Below, one piece after another: positions 25,370-34,738 of a stretch of 64,000 nucleotides of DNA. Position 1 is the stretch's first letter. Every line of letters begins with the position of its first letter. This DNA is from Paenibacillus sp. FJAT-26967 (lineage in GTDB: Bacteria; Bacillota; Bacilli; Paenibacillales; NBRC-103111), in assembly GCF_001541095.1 (NCBI RefSeq), contig NZ_LMXH01000001.1, forward strand, positions 187,536 to 251,535, written 5' to 3'. The notes under the pieces are model-generated. The model was not told the origin of the DNA, did no database searches, and was given only the letters and a program-made list of their open reading frames with translations. Made by a program: the position numbers and the translations under genes.

Positions 25370-26497
25370 ATGAAAACTGTAAAAATCGGTCTGATCGGTG
25401 CAGGCCAAATCGGCAAACTGCATTTGGACGAATACAAAGGCATACCTGGTGTCGAGATTGTCGCGGTGTGTGATGTGAACGAAGCGGAGGCGCGCCGCGT
25501 ATCGGAAGTGTACGGGATACCTCACGTATACACCGATTACAACAAGCTGTTAGAGCGCGACGATCTGGATGCCGTTGATGTCTGTCTGCACAATAATCTC
25601 CATGCTCCGGTATCGATTGCAGCTATGCAGGCAGGCAAACATGTCTACTGTGAGAAGCCTATCGCAGGCACATATGCCGATGGCAAGTCCATGGTCGATG
25701 CATCGCTGGAAACCGGCCGCCATCTTCATATTCAGCTTGCGACATTGTACAAGAAAGACACGAAGGTGGCCAAAGCTCTTATAGAGGGCGGGGAGCTCGG
25801 TAAACTGTTCCATGCCCGTTCTACAGGCTATAGACGGCGTAACAGGCCATTTGTAGACGGCTACGGCACACCGGCTTTTACAAGGAAGGCAACGGCTGCT
25901 GGCGGCGCGCTGCTCGATATGGGCGTCTATCATATCTCCAGAATGTTGTATTTGCTCGATATGCCCAAAGTGGAGCGTATTTCCGGCAAGTTGTACCAGG
26001 AAATGGATATGGACCAAGGACGCCGCGAATCGTCCGGATTTGATGTAGAGGAACTGGCACTCGGTTTTGTACGATTTGAGAAAGGCATGACGATGGACAT
26101 CGTGGAATCATGGGCGGTTCACATGAATGCATTCGAGGGAAGCTCCATTCTGGGCTCAAAAGGCGGCCTCCGCCTGCCTAACAATGCTCCGGGGGAGAAC
26201 AAGCTCAACTACTTCTCGACACGCTGTGATATGGATATGGACACAAGCATAGATGTCGATGCGGCCGATCTGCGCTGGCACCGGATTCGTGATGGCGAGG
26301 ATGCTTACGACTCTTCTCAAAGGCACTGGATTGCCGTACTGCAAGGAAGAACCGGACTACTTCCGACCAAGGATATTGCTCTTCAGACGATGCTGATCAG
26401 CGAAGGGATGTATCTGTCAGACGCTATCGGGCGCGAAGTCAGCGCAGATGAAGTGGCTGCCGTACTGAAGCCGCAGAGTGAACGCGTCGATGCTTAA
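25370..26497 (+). CDS. Gfo/Idh/MocA-family oxidoreductase
   Basis: This 375-residue NAD(P)-dependent dehydrogenase has an N-terminal Rossmann domain (GLIGAGQIGKLHLDEY; VCDVNEAEA) and the signature CEKPIAG around residue 95 with the catalytic lysine. The C-terminal beta-sheet domain carries GGALLDMGVYHISRML. The family oxidises sugars and inositols at ring carbons. GGAGGCG lies before the ATG and it is translationally close to the epimerase gene. The two probably work in one catabolic route with the MFS transporter downstream. Confidence 0.9.
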   Translation: MKTVKIGLIGAGQIGKLHLDEYKGIPGVEIVAVCDVNEAEARRVSEVYGIPHVYTDYNKLLERDDLDAVDVCLHNNLHAPVSIAAMQAGKHVYCEKPIAGTYADGKSMVDASLETGRHLHIQLATLYKKDTKVAKALIEGGELGKLFHARSTGYRRRNRPFVDGYGTPAFTRKATAAGGALLDMGVYHISRMLYLLDMPKVERISGKLYQEMDMDQGRRESSGFDVEELALGFVRFEKGMTMDIVESWAVHMNAFEGSSILGSKGGLRLPNNAPGENKLNYFSTRCDMDMDTSIDVDAADLRWHRIRDGEDAYDSSQRHWIAVLQGRTGLLPTKDIALQTMLISEGMYLSDAIGREVSADEVAAVLKPQSERVDA

Positions 26498-26649
26498 GCG
26501 GCTGCCATAGCCGTCACAGAGGCTGACACGGCCCTGCGGTCCATAAGAATACCATGGGGGCCTGGGAGCGGAAGCTTTCCCCGGCCCCGACTGGTATGAC
26601 GGATCAGGCTCGTCCCGCTCAGAACCGAATCATAAAGGAGTATACTCTC

Positions 26650-27837
26650 ATGACGACTGGAGCCGCCGACCGGCGCTCATTTACTATGTTCAAGCTGTAC
26701 ATCGTATTCTTGTACAGCGCATTCTCTCTTTTATTTACTTATTTGCCGCTTCTATTCCTGAAAAATGGACTGACGCCCTTCCAGATCGGGATGCTGATGG
26801 CGGGCGGTCCGTTTGTTTCTATTCTAGCGAATCCGTTCTGGGGCTACTGGAGCGATCGTACGCAGAACATCCGCAAGATCTTGATCGTGCTGGTCGTATG
26901 CAGCCTGATTGTCGTTCAGCCTGTTTTTCATCTGCAGTCTTTTTCATGGCTGTACGTGGTTCTGCTGATGTATTTCTTTTTCCAAAGTCCTATCTTCTCT
27001 CAGAGCAACAGTCTGATTCTCAGCACTATCGAGAATACGCCTCATAAATTCGGCACTTTCCGGCTGTGGGGATCACTGGGATGGGCATTTGCCGCTGTTC
27101 TGGCGGGGCCTTTGCTGACGAAGATCGGCATCGAGAATTTGTGGTGGCTGTACAGCGGTGTCCTGCTGACTTCACTCTTGTTCGTGTTTAGTATTTCACA
27201 GCCCAAACAGGCAGCTTCTGTAGGAACGATCCCCGGGGGCGGCTTTCGTAATCTAATCAAGAACCGGACCTTTCTGCTGCTGCTTCTGCTCGGTATTCTG
27301 ATCTCGGTACCGAACTCCATCAACTCTACATTCGTTTCTATTTATTTGACACAAATGGGCGGATCGGCAACTTGGATCGGGTGGGCGGCATTTTTGTCTT
27401 CTGTCTTTGAGGCGCCTGTATTCCTGCTGTTGGACCGCTATCTCAAAAAAGATTCAAGAACCATGTTTGCATGTTTAGCTCTAGTCAGTTTGCTGTTCAG
27501 CATCCGCTGGATGTTCATGACAATTGTGGACAGTCCGGCCCAGCTTATCTTTATTCAGCTCTTTCACTGCCTGACGTTCGGAGGCTATTATTACATCGGG
27601 ACGAATTTGACCGCACATCTGATTCCTTCCCAGTTCAGAGCGTCGGGTCAGGCGGCTTTTGCGTTGACTTGGGGCGGTGTTTCGGGGATTTTCGCCGGAT
27701 TTGCGGGCGGCTGGATGTATGATACACTGGGGGCCGCCAAAATGTACGGAATCGGAGCAGGCGTTTCACTGATCGGTATGACAGGCTTTATTCTGATCTG
27801 GCAGGGACTGCGGCGCAAAGCTCATAACGGGGACTAG
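26650..27837 (+). CDS. MFS transporter, LacY/PPP-like (MFS_1_like)
   Basis: This 395-residue polytopic transporter has about 12 hydrophobic segments. The motif A-like loop GYWSDRTQNIRKIL lies between TM2 and TM3, and the half repeats begin at ~10 and ~215. The features resemble the nucleoside/sugar MFS_1_like group. Start: ATG 26650 after AAAGGAG. A longer frame from 26554 adds a proline-rich segment without a ribosome binding site. It is probably the uptake system for the sugar handled by the two upstream enzymes, an inference from gene order. Confidence 0.85.
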   Translation: MTTGAADRRSFTMFKLYIVFLYSAFSLLFTYLPLLFLKNGLTPFQIGMLMAGGPFVSILANPFWGYWSDRTQNIRKILIVLVVCSLIVVQPVFHLQSFSWLYVVLLMYFFFQSPIFSQSNSLILSTIENTPHKFGTFRLWGSLGWAFAAVLAGPLLTKIGIENLWWLYSGVLLTSLLFVFSISQPKQAASVGTIPGGGFRNLIKNRTFLLLLLLGILISVPNSINSTFVSIYLTQMGGSATWIGWAAFLSSVFEAPVFLLLDRYLKKDSRTMFACLALVSLLFSIRWMFMTIVDSPAQLIFIQLFHCLTFGGYYYIGTNLTAHLIPSQFRASGQAAFALTWGGVSGIFAGFAGGWMYDTLGAAKMYGIGAGVSLIGMTGFILIWQGLRRKAHNGD

Positions 27838-27999
27838 GGGATGACCGTGTAATTTATTAGGAAAACTGATTTTGTATGGGGATAGAAGAATGGATCTGGA
27901 GAACCTGCAATTGTGAAATCTTAGACAGCCAGACTGCAAGGTGGGTGAGAAGGAGTAAGAAAATGAACGAGAATATGGCTTTGCAGGGAGTAGGTAACT

Positions 28000-29121
28000 A
28001 TGAATCAAATCGGCAATCAACAGATGCTGCGTGAGATTAACAAATCTTTACTGCTGAATTACATTTATGAGCAGGGTCCGATCTCCAGAGTGGAGCTGGC
28101 CCGTAAGACAAGGCTGAGCCCGACGACCGTTTCCGTTTTGATGGAGGACGCTATCCAGGAGGGTCTGGTGCGCGAAACAGGTACGGCCGGTTCAGGAGTC
28201 GGCCGCCGGATGACGCTGCTGGACATTCATGCGGAAGGAGGCTGCGTCCTGGGCGTAGATTTGTCCAATGCGCCTGCGCGCTGTGTTCTGCTGGACCTTC
28301 GGGGCAAGGTGCTCGCAGCGGAACGGCTCCAGCCGCTATTCGGCGAGGATACGATCCGGATCGAGCTGCCCAAGCTGATTCGCTCTTTTCTCAGCAATCA
28401 GTCTGCTCAGCTCAGTACTATCCGCTGGATGGGCATTTCCATTCCGGGCCGTATCGATGAGAAACGGGAGAACATCGTCAACTCGACGTATCTGGGCCTC
28501 CAGAACTTTCCTCTCCGGACTTTGCTCTTCGAAGAATTTGGTATTCCGATGCATCTTGTCAACGATCTTGACGCGGCTGGCTTTGCCGAGCGATTTAACG
28601 GAACGGCTAAAGGCTTGCAGACTATCGTTTACATTCTGATTGATTATGGAGTCGGAGCAGGACTAGTTCTCAACAATCAGATTTATAGGGGCCGGAATGA
28701 ACGTGCGGGACGCATTCAGAATTTTGCCCCCTATAGCACCAAATACCTGTCCAAACGGCTGATGGATTCGTATCCGGATCACTTCAGTGATATGGACCCC
28801 ACTCACATTATCCAGCGGTTCGTGGAGCTGGGTATAGGCGGCGTGGAGCCGCTGGCGTCCGAACTGAACGGGATTATCCGGGGTATAGCCGCTTACTGCG
28901 GCGATGTTCTTCAACTGCTGAGTCCGGAGCAGCTTATTCTAAGCGGCTGGATCGCGCAGAATGAAGCGTTCTTCAGCAAGCTGGCTGAGGAAATCCAGAA
29001 GTCGGAAGCTGCGCTTGTGCCTACCCCGGTGAAGGCGCCTCAATGGAAAGAGTACGGAGCGGCAATCGGTGCCGCCACGATTGGTCTTCACCGCATGTTC
29101 AAATCCCGTACGATGAGTTAA
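28000..29121 (+). CDS. ROK-family transcriptional regulator (NagC/XylR type)
   Basis: This 373-residue regulator has an N-terminal winged helix-turn-helix (LLNYIYEQGPISRVELARKTRLSPTTVSVLMEDAIQEGLV), a nucleotide-binding ROK start (GVDLSNAPARCVLLD), and a sugar-binding kinase-like core (GISIPGRID, NDLDAAGFAE, IDYGVGAGLVL). The canonical ROK zinc site (H...CxCGxxGCxE) is absent: after GRNERAGRIQNF no cysteine cluster follows. It is probably a sugar-responsive repressor of the adjacent genes; the inducer is unknown. A strong bidirectional terminator ends the unit. Confidence 0.88.
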   Translation: MNQIGNQQMLREINKSLLLNYIYEQGPISRVELARKTRLSPTTVSVLMEDAIQEGLVRETGTAGSGVGRRMTLLDIHAEGGCVLGVDLSNAPARCVLLDLRGKVLAAERLQPLFGEDTIRIELPKLIRSFLSNQSAQLSTIRWMGISIPGRIDEKRENIVNSTYLGLQNFPLRTLLFEEFGIPMHLVNDLDAAGFAERFNGTAKGLQTIVYILIDYGVGAGLVLNNQIYRGRNERAGRIQNFAPYSTKYLSKRLMDSYPDHFSDMDPTHIIQRFVELGIGGVEPLASELNGIIRGIAAYCGDVLQLLSPEQLILSGWIAQNEAFFSKLAEEIQKSEAALVPTPVKAPQWKEYGAAIGAATIGLHRMFKSRTMS

Positions 29122-29180
29122 CGCAGCGGATAGAGCCGCTGCCGCTGGTGAAGCCGCCGGTGATGGAGCATAATCAGCAC

Positions 29181-29234
29181 AAAAAGCAGCCTCCGGAATC
29201 CACTTTGACAGTGGAGGTCGGAGGCTGCTTTTTT
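29181..29234. terminator. bidirectional intrinsic terminator
   Basis: A long stem pairs AAAAAGCAGCCTCCG with CGGAGGCTGCTTTTT. A and T runs on both sides serve the ROK gene (+) and nagA (-). Confidence 0.9.
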
Positions 29235-29246
29235 GTTAGCTGCAGC

Positions 29247-30437
29247 TTATTTGAAATCAAGTGAAAGCTCACGGCCGAGTACCCATACGCGTTCCAGGTC
29301 CAGGGACGGGCTGACCAGGACGAGATCAGCCTGTTTGCCGCGTTCGATGGAACCCATACGGTCCGCCACACCCATCTGGCGGGCCGGGTTGCCGCTCGCA
29401 TACTCACTTGCCTGCTGGACACTGACGCCGACGCGGTTGACCAGGAATTTGAAGCCTTCGATCATCGTCAGCGTACTTCCGGCCAGTGAGTTGCCCTCTT
29501 TGAGCCGGCAGACGCCGTCTGTCATGATGACATCCAGACCGCCAAGCTTATAGTTGCCGTCTTGCAGGCCGGCAGCGGACATCGCATCGGTGATCAGAAT
29601 CAGGTTATGCTTCGTCTTGGCCATCGTCAGCAGCTTAATGCCTGCTGGATGTACGTGCACACCATCCGCAATGATTTCCGCGTGGATGCGCGGATCCGTC
29701 AGTACCGCTCCGACCGTACCCGGATTGCGGTGGTGAAGCGGAGTCATCGCGTTGAAGGTATGCACCGCATGACTGAGACCGTGATCGACGGCACGCTGAA
29801 TGGTATCATAGTCAGCGTCCGTGTGGCCAGCTGCCGCCACGATTCCGTTGCTGCTCAGCCACTCGATCACTTCAAGAGCTCCTTCCCGCTCCGGGGCGAG
29901 TGTCATCATTTTGACGACGCCGGGGAAGCGCTCCTGCCAGTCCTTCAGCCACTCGGTAGTCGGCAGCACGATATACTCGGGGTTCTGGGCGCCGCTCCAC
30001 TTCGGCGAAATGAAGGGGCCTTCCAGATGTACGCCGATCAGCTGCGCATAAGGCATTCCGGCACGAATATACGCATCGGTTGCAGTGATGGCCGCATCAA
30101 GAGCTTCCTGCGGGCCGGTAACGGTAGTTGCGAGCATTGCAGTCGTACCGTTCGTGCTGTGAAAACGGGTAATCGTATCCAGCGATTCAGCGGATGCATC
30201 CATGAAGTCCGCGCCTGCTCCGCCGTGAACGTGCACATCGATGAAGCCGGGAAGCAGCCAGCTGCCGCCCGCATCAATAGCTCCCGCAAGATCCAGCTGC
30301 GCGGTTTCATCCGCGCTGAATATCTGCTCGATCCGTCCGTCAACGGCCAGCAGGGAACCGTTCTCAATGATTCTGTTCTCGGTTACAATACGGGCATTGG
30401 TGATCAGAACGCGCTCTTTACTGTTTGAAGCGCTCAT
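29247..30437 (-). CDS. nagA: N-acetylglucosamine-6-phosphate deacetylase
   Basis: This 396-residue amidohydrolase removes acetate from GlcNAc-6-phosphate. The metal site HVHGGAGADFMD is near residue 65, followed by GVHLEGPFIS, AAGHTDADYDTI, HTFNAMTPLHHRNPG and LITDAMSAAG, the full NagA signature set. It starts at an ATG overlapping the nagB stop by 4 bases. The next step is NagB, encoded just upstream on the same strand. Both are preceded by a MurR/RpiR regulator gene, and a terminator follows. Confidence 0.96.
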   Translation of the reverse strand: MSASNSKERVLITNARIVTENRIIENGSLLAVDGRIEQIFSADETAQLDLAGAIDAGGSWLLPGFIDVHVHGGAGADFMDASAESLDTITRFHSTNGTTAMLATTVTGPQEALDAAITATDAYIRAGMPYAQLIGVHLEGPFISPKWSGAQNPEYIVLPTTEWLKDWQERFPGVVKMMTLAPEREGALEVIEWLSSNGIVAAAGHTDADYDTIQRAVDHGLSHAVHTFNAMTPLHHRNPGTVGAVLTDPRIHAEIIADGVHVHPAGIKLLTMAKTKHNLILITDAMSAAGLQDGNYKLGGLDVIMTDGVCRLKEGNSLAGSTLTMIEGFKFLVNRVGVSVQQASEYASGNPARQMGVADRMGSIERGKQADLVLVSPSLDLERVWVLGRELSLDFK

Positions 30438-31162
30438 TGAAACAACCTCCCAGCCTCAGCGTCAAGAAGAACAACCAGATTCGGGTGAGTCTGCAGCAGG
30501 CTTGCCGGACACTGAGTCGTAATCGGACCTGTCAGCGCGCGGTGAAGAATCTCCGCCTTGTCGGCGCCGCGTACGACAAGAAGCAGCATTTTGGCTTTTA
30601 GAATGGTGCCTACGCCCATTGTAAGAGCGTGAGTCGGAACATCGTCGATCGAAGGGAAGAAGCGTGCATTTGCTTCCCGCGTCTTGTGATCCAGCTCAAC
30701 CAGGTGCGTGCCGTTCTGCAAAGAATCGGCCGGTTCATTGAAACCGATATGCCCGTTATGTCCGAGACCGAGGATCTGCAGGTCCACCTGCTTAACTTCT
30801 TCCAGTTCGCGGTTATAGCTCGCGCACTCTTCTTGCAGATCCGCTGCATTGCCGTTGGGGATCCGGATACGTTCAGGAGCTGCATCGATGTGACTGAACA
30901 AGTGCTGATTCATATAAGAATGGTAGCTTTCCGGGTGATCGACGGGAAGGCCGACATATTCATCCAGATTGTAAGTGGAGACGGATTTGAAGCTGACACG
31001 GCCTTTTTTATAAGCTTTTACCAGTTCTTCGTAAATGCCGATCGGTGTGCTTCCAGTAGCCAGACCCAGTACGGCATCCGGTTTCGTCTGTACAAGAGCG
31101 GCAATAATTCCCGCACCTGCCTCGTTTAATTCCTGCTGGCTGCTAAACTGATGAATGATCAT
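30434..31162 (-). CDS. nagB: glucosamine-6-phosphate deaminase
   Basis: This 242-residue enzyme converts glucosamine-6-phosphate to fructose-6-phosphate and ammonia. Signatures: LGLATGSTPIGIYEEL, TYNLDEYVGLPVDHPESYHSYMN, LGLGHNGHIGFNEP and THALTMGVGTIL. The start at 31162 is fixed by GGGAGAG and agrees with homologues; the open frame extends upstream without support. Its gene overlaps nagA by 4 bases and begins 1 base after the regulator gene's stop, so the three form an operon. The flux joins glycolysis. Confidence 0.96.
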   Translation of the reverse strand: MIIHQFSSQQELNEAGAGIIAALVQTKPDAVLGLATGSTPIGIYEELVKAYKKGRVSFKSVSTYNLDEYVGLPVDHPESYHSYMNQHLFSHIDAAPERIRIPNGNAADLQEECASYNRELEEVKQVDLQILGLGHNGHIGFNEPADSLQNGTHLVELDHKTREANARFFPSIDDVPTHALTMGVGTILKAKMLLLVVRGADKAEILHRALTGPITTQCPASLLQTHPNLVVLLDAEAGRLFQ

Positions 31163-31163
31163 T

Positions 31164-32021
31164 CTATTCTCTCCCTTTGCTTCGATATTTACGGACCATT
31201 TGGTACGTTCTTTCCAGACGAGGTACATGTTCGTCAAAACGTTCACTGACCATACTTGTGAACAGAATGTCAATGACATGCAGTTGGGCGATGCGGGATG
31301 CCATATCGCCCCGGCGCATTCCTTCTTCCAGTGTCGATGCAAACAATTGGATGTCGGCAAGGTCGGCCAGAGGATTCGAACCATACTTGGTTAAACTGAT
31401 AGTAGTAGCCCCCTGTTCCTGAGCGCAGCGGAGGGCTTGTATGGTCTCTGGCGTGTCCCCGGAGTAGGAAACCGCAAAGGCGACATCTCCGGGAACCAGA
31501 TTGGAAGCGGAAGTGACCTGCATGTGCGGATCGGACAAGGCGGTGGCGCTTTTGCCGATCCGGACGAGTTTCTGGTAGAAATCAAGGGCGACGACACCGG
31601 ATGTAGCCACGCCGTACAAATCAATCCGGCGCGCATTCTGCAGGGTATCGACGGCCAATTGTACCTGCTTCAGGTCCAGCAGGCGGGTCGTGTCCGCAAT
31701 GGAGCGCATGTGATTGGCTTCGATAGCCGATACGATCTTGTCCAGCGGATTGCCGGCTACGATGTCCTGATAGGACTGGCCCGACGGCTGCATGGCAAGT
31801 TCGGCTCCAAGCTGAAACTTGAAATCGGTGAATCCCTGGAAATGAAAAGATTTGCAGAAACGTGATATGGTGGCAGGACTCGTGGTAGAGTGCTCTGCGA
31901 GCTCAGTGATTCCCATCCGGACAACTTGATTCGCGTGATCCAGAATGTAAATGGCGAGAACCTGTTCCTGACGGTTAAGCCCGTGCTTTTTTTCCTCAAT
32001 GGCACGAAGAATACTGGACAT
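31164..32021 (-). CDS. MurR/RpiR-family transcriptional regulator (HTH_6-SIS)
   Basis: This 285-residue protein has an N-terminal RpiR helix-turn-helix (HSTTSPATISRFCKSFHFQGFTDFKFQL) and a C-terminal SIS sugar-phosphate-binding domain (~105-240) with DLYGVATSGVVALDFYQKLV and AVSYSGDTPETIQALRCAQEQGATTISLT. First gene of the nag operon, so it probably senses an amino-sugar phosphate and controls its own operon. Start: M at 32021 after AAAGGTG with 9-base spacing. A longer ATG-rich upstream extension (to 32093) lies in AT-rich leader DNA and is rejected. Confidence 0.9.
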   Translation of the reverse strand: MSSILRAIEEKKHGLNRQEQVLAIYILDHANQVVRMGITELAEHSTTSPATISRFCKSFHFQGFTDFKFQLGAELAMQPSGQSYQDIVAGNPLDKIVSAIEANHMRSIADTTRLLDLKQVQLAVDTLQNARRIDLYGVATSGVVALDFYQKLVRIGKSATALSDPHMQVTSASNLVPGDVAFAVSYSGDTPETIQALRCAQEQGATTISLTKYGSNPLADLADIQLFASTLEEGMRRGDMASRIAQLHVIDILFTSMVSERFDEHVPRLERTYQMVRKYRSKGRE

Positions 32022-32053
32022 GGGAAATCGCACCTTTATGAAAAAAATTTTAG

Positions 32054-32108
32054 TGAAAATATCTTTCCTTAAGAAAAAGATTTTCATATTCATTTTAAAA
32101 TATTTTCA
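32054..32108. promoter_or_regulatory. candidate RpiR operator region
   Basis: TGAAAATAT at 32054-32062 and ATATTTTCA at 32100-32108 are 9-bp inverted arms 37 bases apart, with an internal TTTTCATATTCA. They lie between the divergent rpiR-nagBA and HAD genes, 32 bases above the rpiR start. They may be operators of the adjacent RpiR-type regulator; this is pattern only. Confidence 0.4.
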
Positions 32109-32243
32109 GGGGAACATCAATAGAGATTTTCTTTTACGGCTTTTTAAAGTTCACGAAGCGGGTAAGGATGTGAGACGTTTCATTGACAAGCCGAGCTCTG
32201 ATTTGCGATGCTAAAAATAAAAAATAGGATGTGGAGAACAACT

Positions 32244-32936
32244 ATGAATAGAACCGAGAAACCCGCTGCTATGCTTTTTGACCTCGATGGAACGTTGTTC
32301 AAGACAGAAACACTCCTGCTTCCGGCTTATCACGCCACTTTTGATGCGCTTCGCGAAGAAGGGGTTTACGAAGGGCCCACGCCGCCGGACGAAAGGGTTC
32401 TGGGAGGGCTGGGCATGCTTCTCGAACAGATCTGGGAAAGAGTGCTGCCGGATTCATCCGCCGAGGTGAGAGACCGTGCCAACGAGCTGCTTACGTTTGA
32501 ACAAGACAAGCGCCTTGCGCAGGGTGAAGGCATGCTTTACGATGATGTGGAATCTACCCTCAAAGCTTTGCATGACGAAGGAATCCGCTTGTTTGTTGCC
32601 AGTAACGGGCTGGAGGACTACGTGAAGGAAGTGATCAGACTGAAGGGACTGGCCCCTTTATTCACCGGATTGTACAGTGCGGGCGAATACAGAACCAAAT
32701 CCAAGGTCGATCTTGTCAAAAGACTGCTGCAGGACCATGACATTCAGCATGCCTGGATGGTCGGCGACCGCTCTTCGGATGTGGAAGCGGGTCATTGCAA
32801 CGGCCTCCGGGTCATCGGTTGTGATTATGCGGGATTTCGTTCGGACAACGAATTGGATGCTGCGGACGTAAGAATCTCCTCTTTTGCCGAACTGCTGCAG
32901 CTCCTGCCGGGCAGGGAATGCGGAAGCGGTGTTTAA
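32244..32936 (+). CDS. HAD-family hydrolase (phosphoglycolate phosphatase-like)
   Basis: This 230-residue phosphatase has motif I DLDGTLF (nucleophile Asp and acid Asp), a helical cap (~20-95), motif II as LFVASNGLEDY, motif III K at KSKVDLVKRLL, and motif IV as MVGDRSSDVEAG. It acts on small phosphorylated metabolites. Substrate unknown. Start: ATG 32244 with GGAG upstream. It is divergent from the nag operon; a possible role in sugar-phosphate detoxification is inference. Confidence 0.85.
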   Translation: MNRTEKPAAMLFDLDGTLFKTETLLLPAYHATFDALREEGVYEGPTPPDERVLGGLGMLLEQIWERVLPDSSAEVRDRANELLTFEQDKRLAQGEGMLYDDVESTLKALHDEGIRLFVASNGLEDYVKEVIRLKGLAPLFTGLYSAGEYRTKSKVDLVKRLLQDHDIQHAWMVGDRSSDVEAGHCNGLRVIGCDYAGFRSDNELDAADVRISSFAELLQLLPGRECGSGV

Positions 32937-33278
32937 TCTTACTTTCTATAGAGTAAAGACAAGTATAACTCCCTGCAAGCAGGAATGGATTCCTGTTTGT
33001 GGGGATTTTATGTTTCTAGTGCACGAAATTGGGTGAATGGTGAACATCAGATTGTGAAGTAGAATCGTATGCATCCCTAGTTTGCCCGACGGGATAATTA
33101 ATCATTATTTTACAGAAGTCTGGAAAAAGGATAATCTCTTTAGGTTAAACTAAGACAGGAGAAATCAACTATTTCATATAATCTGACATGATTTTTTCAG
33201 TGTCACTAGGCTCCAAGAAACTTTTTAAGGATATGGATCGTCTATGAGTATACAAATTTTGTAAAGGGGGCCGCATTC
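32937..33278. other. intergenic region with probable terminator
   Basis: A CCCTGC..GCAGGAATGGATTCCTG..GGGG hairpin at 32969-33010, followed by ATTTTATG, probably terminates the HAD gene. The rest, 33011-33278, is AT-rich and holds no gene I can support; it must contain the promoter of the membrane glycosyltransferase gene. No structured RNA is recognised. Confidence 0.45.
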
Positions 33279-34514
33279 TTGAAATCAGTGCAGCTAGTGA
33301 AAATATTACTTATCTGGTTTGTCCTGATTATAGCGCTTGTTCTGAGGCTTACATACCTGCTTGGCAACGAATATGAACCTTTGGAGTACGATCAGAAGAA
33401 CTATACCGTGATGGCCGAGCAAATTATTGAACAAGGGGTATACGGTTACCTGAGTACGGAATCCAATACATATGTGACACCCGGTTTTCCTTTGTTTCTG
33501 ACCGCAATTTTAGCGGTGTTTGGCTATACGGATATCGAGCAGACCTACATGGTGGTGAGAGTTTTACAGGCTTTTATCAGTTTAGCGGCAATAGGATTTC
33601 TTTATAAAATCGGAAACAGGCTGTTCAATTGGCAGACGGGCATCGTGGCAGCTCTGATGGCAGCCGTATACGCGCCTTTTATTTTCGTGACGTCTCTAAT
33701 TCTTACAGAGGTTATATTCATGACTTCTTTAATGGCGCTCGTCTACTATCAAGTGAAGATTATCCAGGAAAACAAGCGTAAGGATCACTTGATAGCCGGA
33801 ATATTGCTGGCGCTTTCGGTTCTGATCCGGCCTAATATTCTTCTTATCGCTCCCGTGCCTTATATTTTCCTCTGGTTTCAGTACCGCAAACCGTTTGTCA
33901 AGGAGATCGGCTGGGGTGTGCTTGCTTTTGCAATAGGAATGCTGCCCTGGTGGGTACGCAATCTGGTGACGTTTCAGGAATTTATTTTTTTGTCCAAAGA
34001 GGGAGCGGCAAACCCGCTGCTGGGCGGAACTGACCCGTATATGAGAGGGACGCTGGATTGGAGCCGCATTGACCCGAATGATCAGAAGGGTGAAGCGATC
34101 CGGCGGATCAAGGAGGGGCTGCAGACCGATCCGGCTCTCTGGATCCGATGGTTTACGGTGGGTAAACTGAAGGAAATGTTCTGGAACCGGATTTATATGG
34201 GGGATTATCCCGGAACGGTTGCTGGCTGGTATGCGCTTATGCTGCCCAAGCTTCATAAGCTGCTGGTGCTGGCAGGTCTGATGAGCTCTTTAGTGAGCTG
34301 GTTTATTAACAAAAGCTACCGGTATCTGGCAGCGATCTTCTTTATTATGCTCGGCACTCAGCTTATGTTTATACCGGAGCCGCGTTACACGATCGGCATG
34401 ATGCTCCTGCTCATGCTTATGGTATCGGGACTGCTCGTTCAAGGGATTGCTTACCTCTCCGGCAGGCTGGGCGCAGGCAGAAAAGTACGGCGGGCCGAGG
34501 CGGGCGGACGCTGA
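33279..34514 (+). CDS. GT39-type (PMT/ArnT-like) membrane glycosyltransferase
   Basis: This 411-residue polytopic protein has ~10 or more hydrophobic segments. The first periplasmic-side loop (after TM1) carries the acidic motif EYEPLEYDQKNY, matching the Asp/Glu catalytic loop of GT39/ArnT enzymes, which use polyprenyl-phosphate sugars. The TTG start follows AAAGGGGG. It is clearly paralogous to the protein at 38753-40012 (shared LPWWVRN and NPLL.GT motifs). Acceptor and donor are unknown. Likely role: modification of wall polymers or proteins outside the membrane. A terminator follows at 34521. Confidence 0.8.
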   Translation: MKSVQLVKILLIWFVLIIALVLRLTYLLGNEYEPLEYDQKNYTVMAEQIIEQGVYGYLSTESNTYVTPGFPLFLTAILAVFGYTDIEQTYMVVRVLQAFISLAAIGFLYKIGNRLFNWQTGIVAALMAAVYAPFIFVTSLILTEVIFMTSLMALVYYQVKIIQENKRKDHLIAGILLALSVLIRPNILLIAPVPYIFLWFQYRKPFVKEIGWGVLAFAIGMLPWWVRNLVTFQEFIFLSKEGAANPLLGGTDPYMRGTLDWSRIDPNDQKGEAIRRIKEGLQTDPALWIRWFTVGKLKEMFWNRIYMGDYPGTVAGWYALMLPKLHKLLVLAGLMSSLVSWFINKSYRYLAAIFFIMLGTQLMFIPEPRYTIGMMLLLMLMVSGLLVQGIAYLSGRLGAGRKVRRAEAGGR

Positions 34515-34520
34515 CAAGAA

Positions 34521-34552
34521 AAGCGCGTTCCCGGTAGGAACGCGCATTCTTT
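34521..34552 (+). terminator. intrinsic terminator
   Basis: A GCGCGTTCC/GGAACGCGC stem is followed by ATTCTTTG. Confidence 0.7.
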
Positions 34553-34738
34553 GCGCGGCAATCGTTGCGCCAACTGCCAGCGTTTAACAGATGAAAGAGG
34601 AGGGGAGATCTACTTGCAGACAGACTTTAAGCGGCATTCTGGGTAAATCGGGCTGCGATTCACGTACGATCCCATTTGGAGCGTGGACGAAGAATCAGCC
34701 GTGCTGATATGTCCGTTGTTCAGGCCGCATGCTCCAAA

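Noticed and set aside
29562-30428. 288-codon open frame on the plus strand opposite nagA
   Set aside because: It is the antisense of nagA, in a GC-rich gene that leaves the opposite frame open; no ribosome binding site and no recognisable product.
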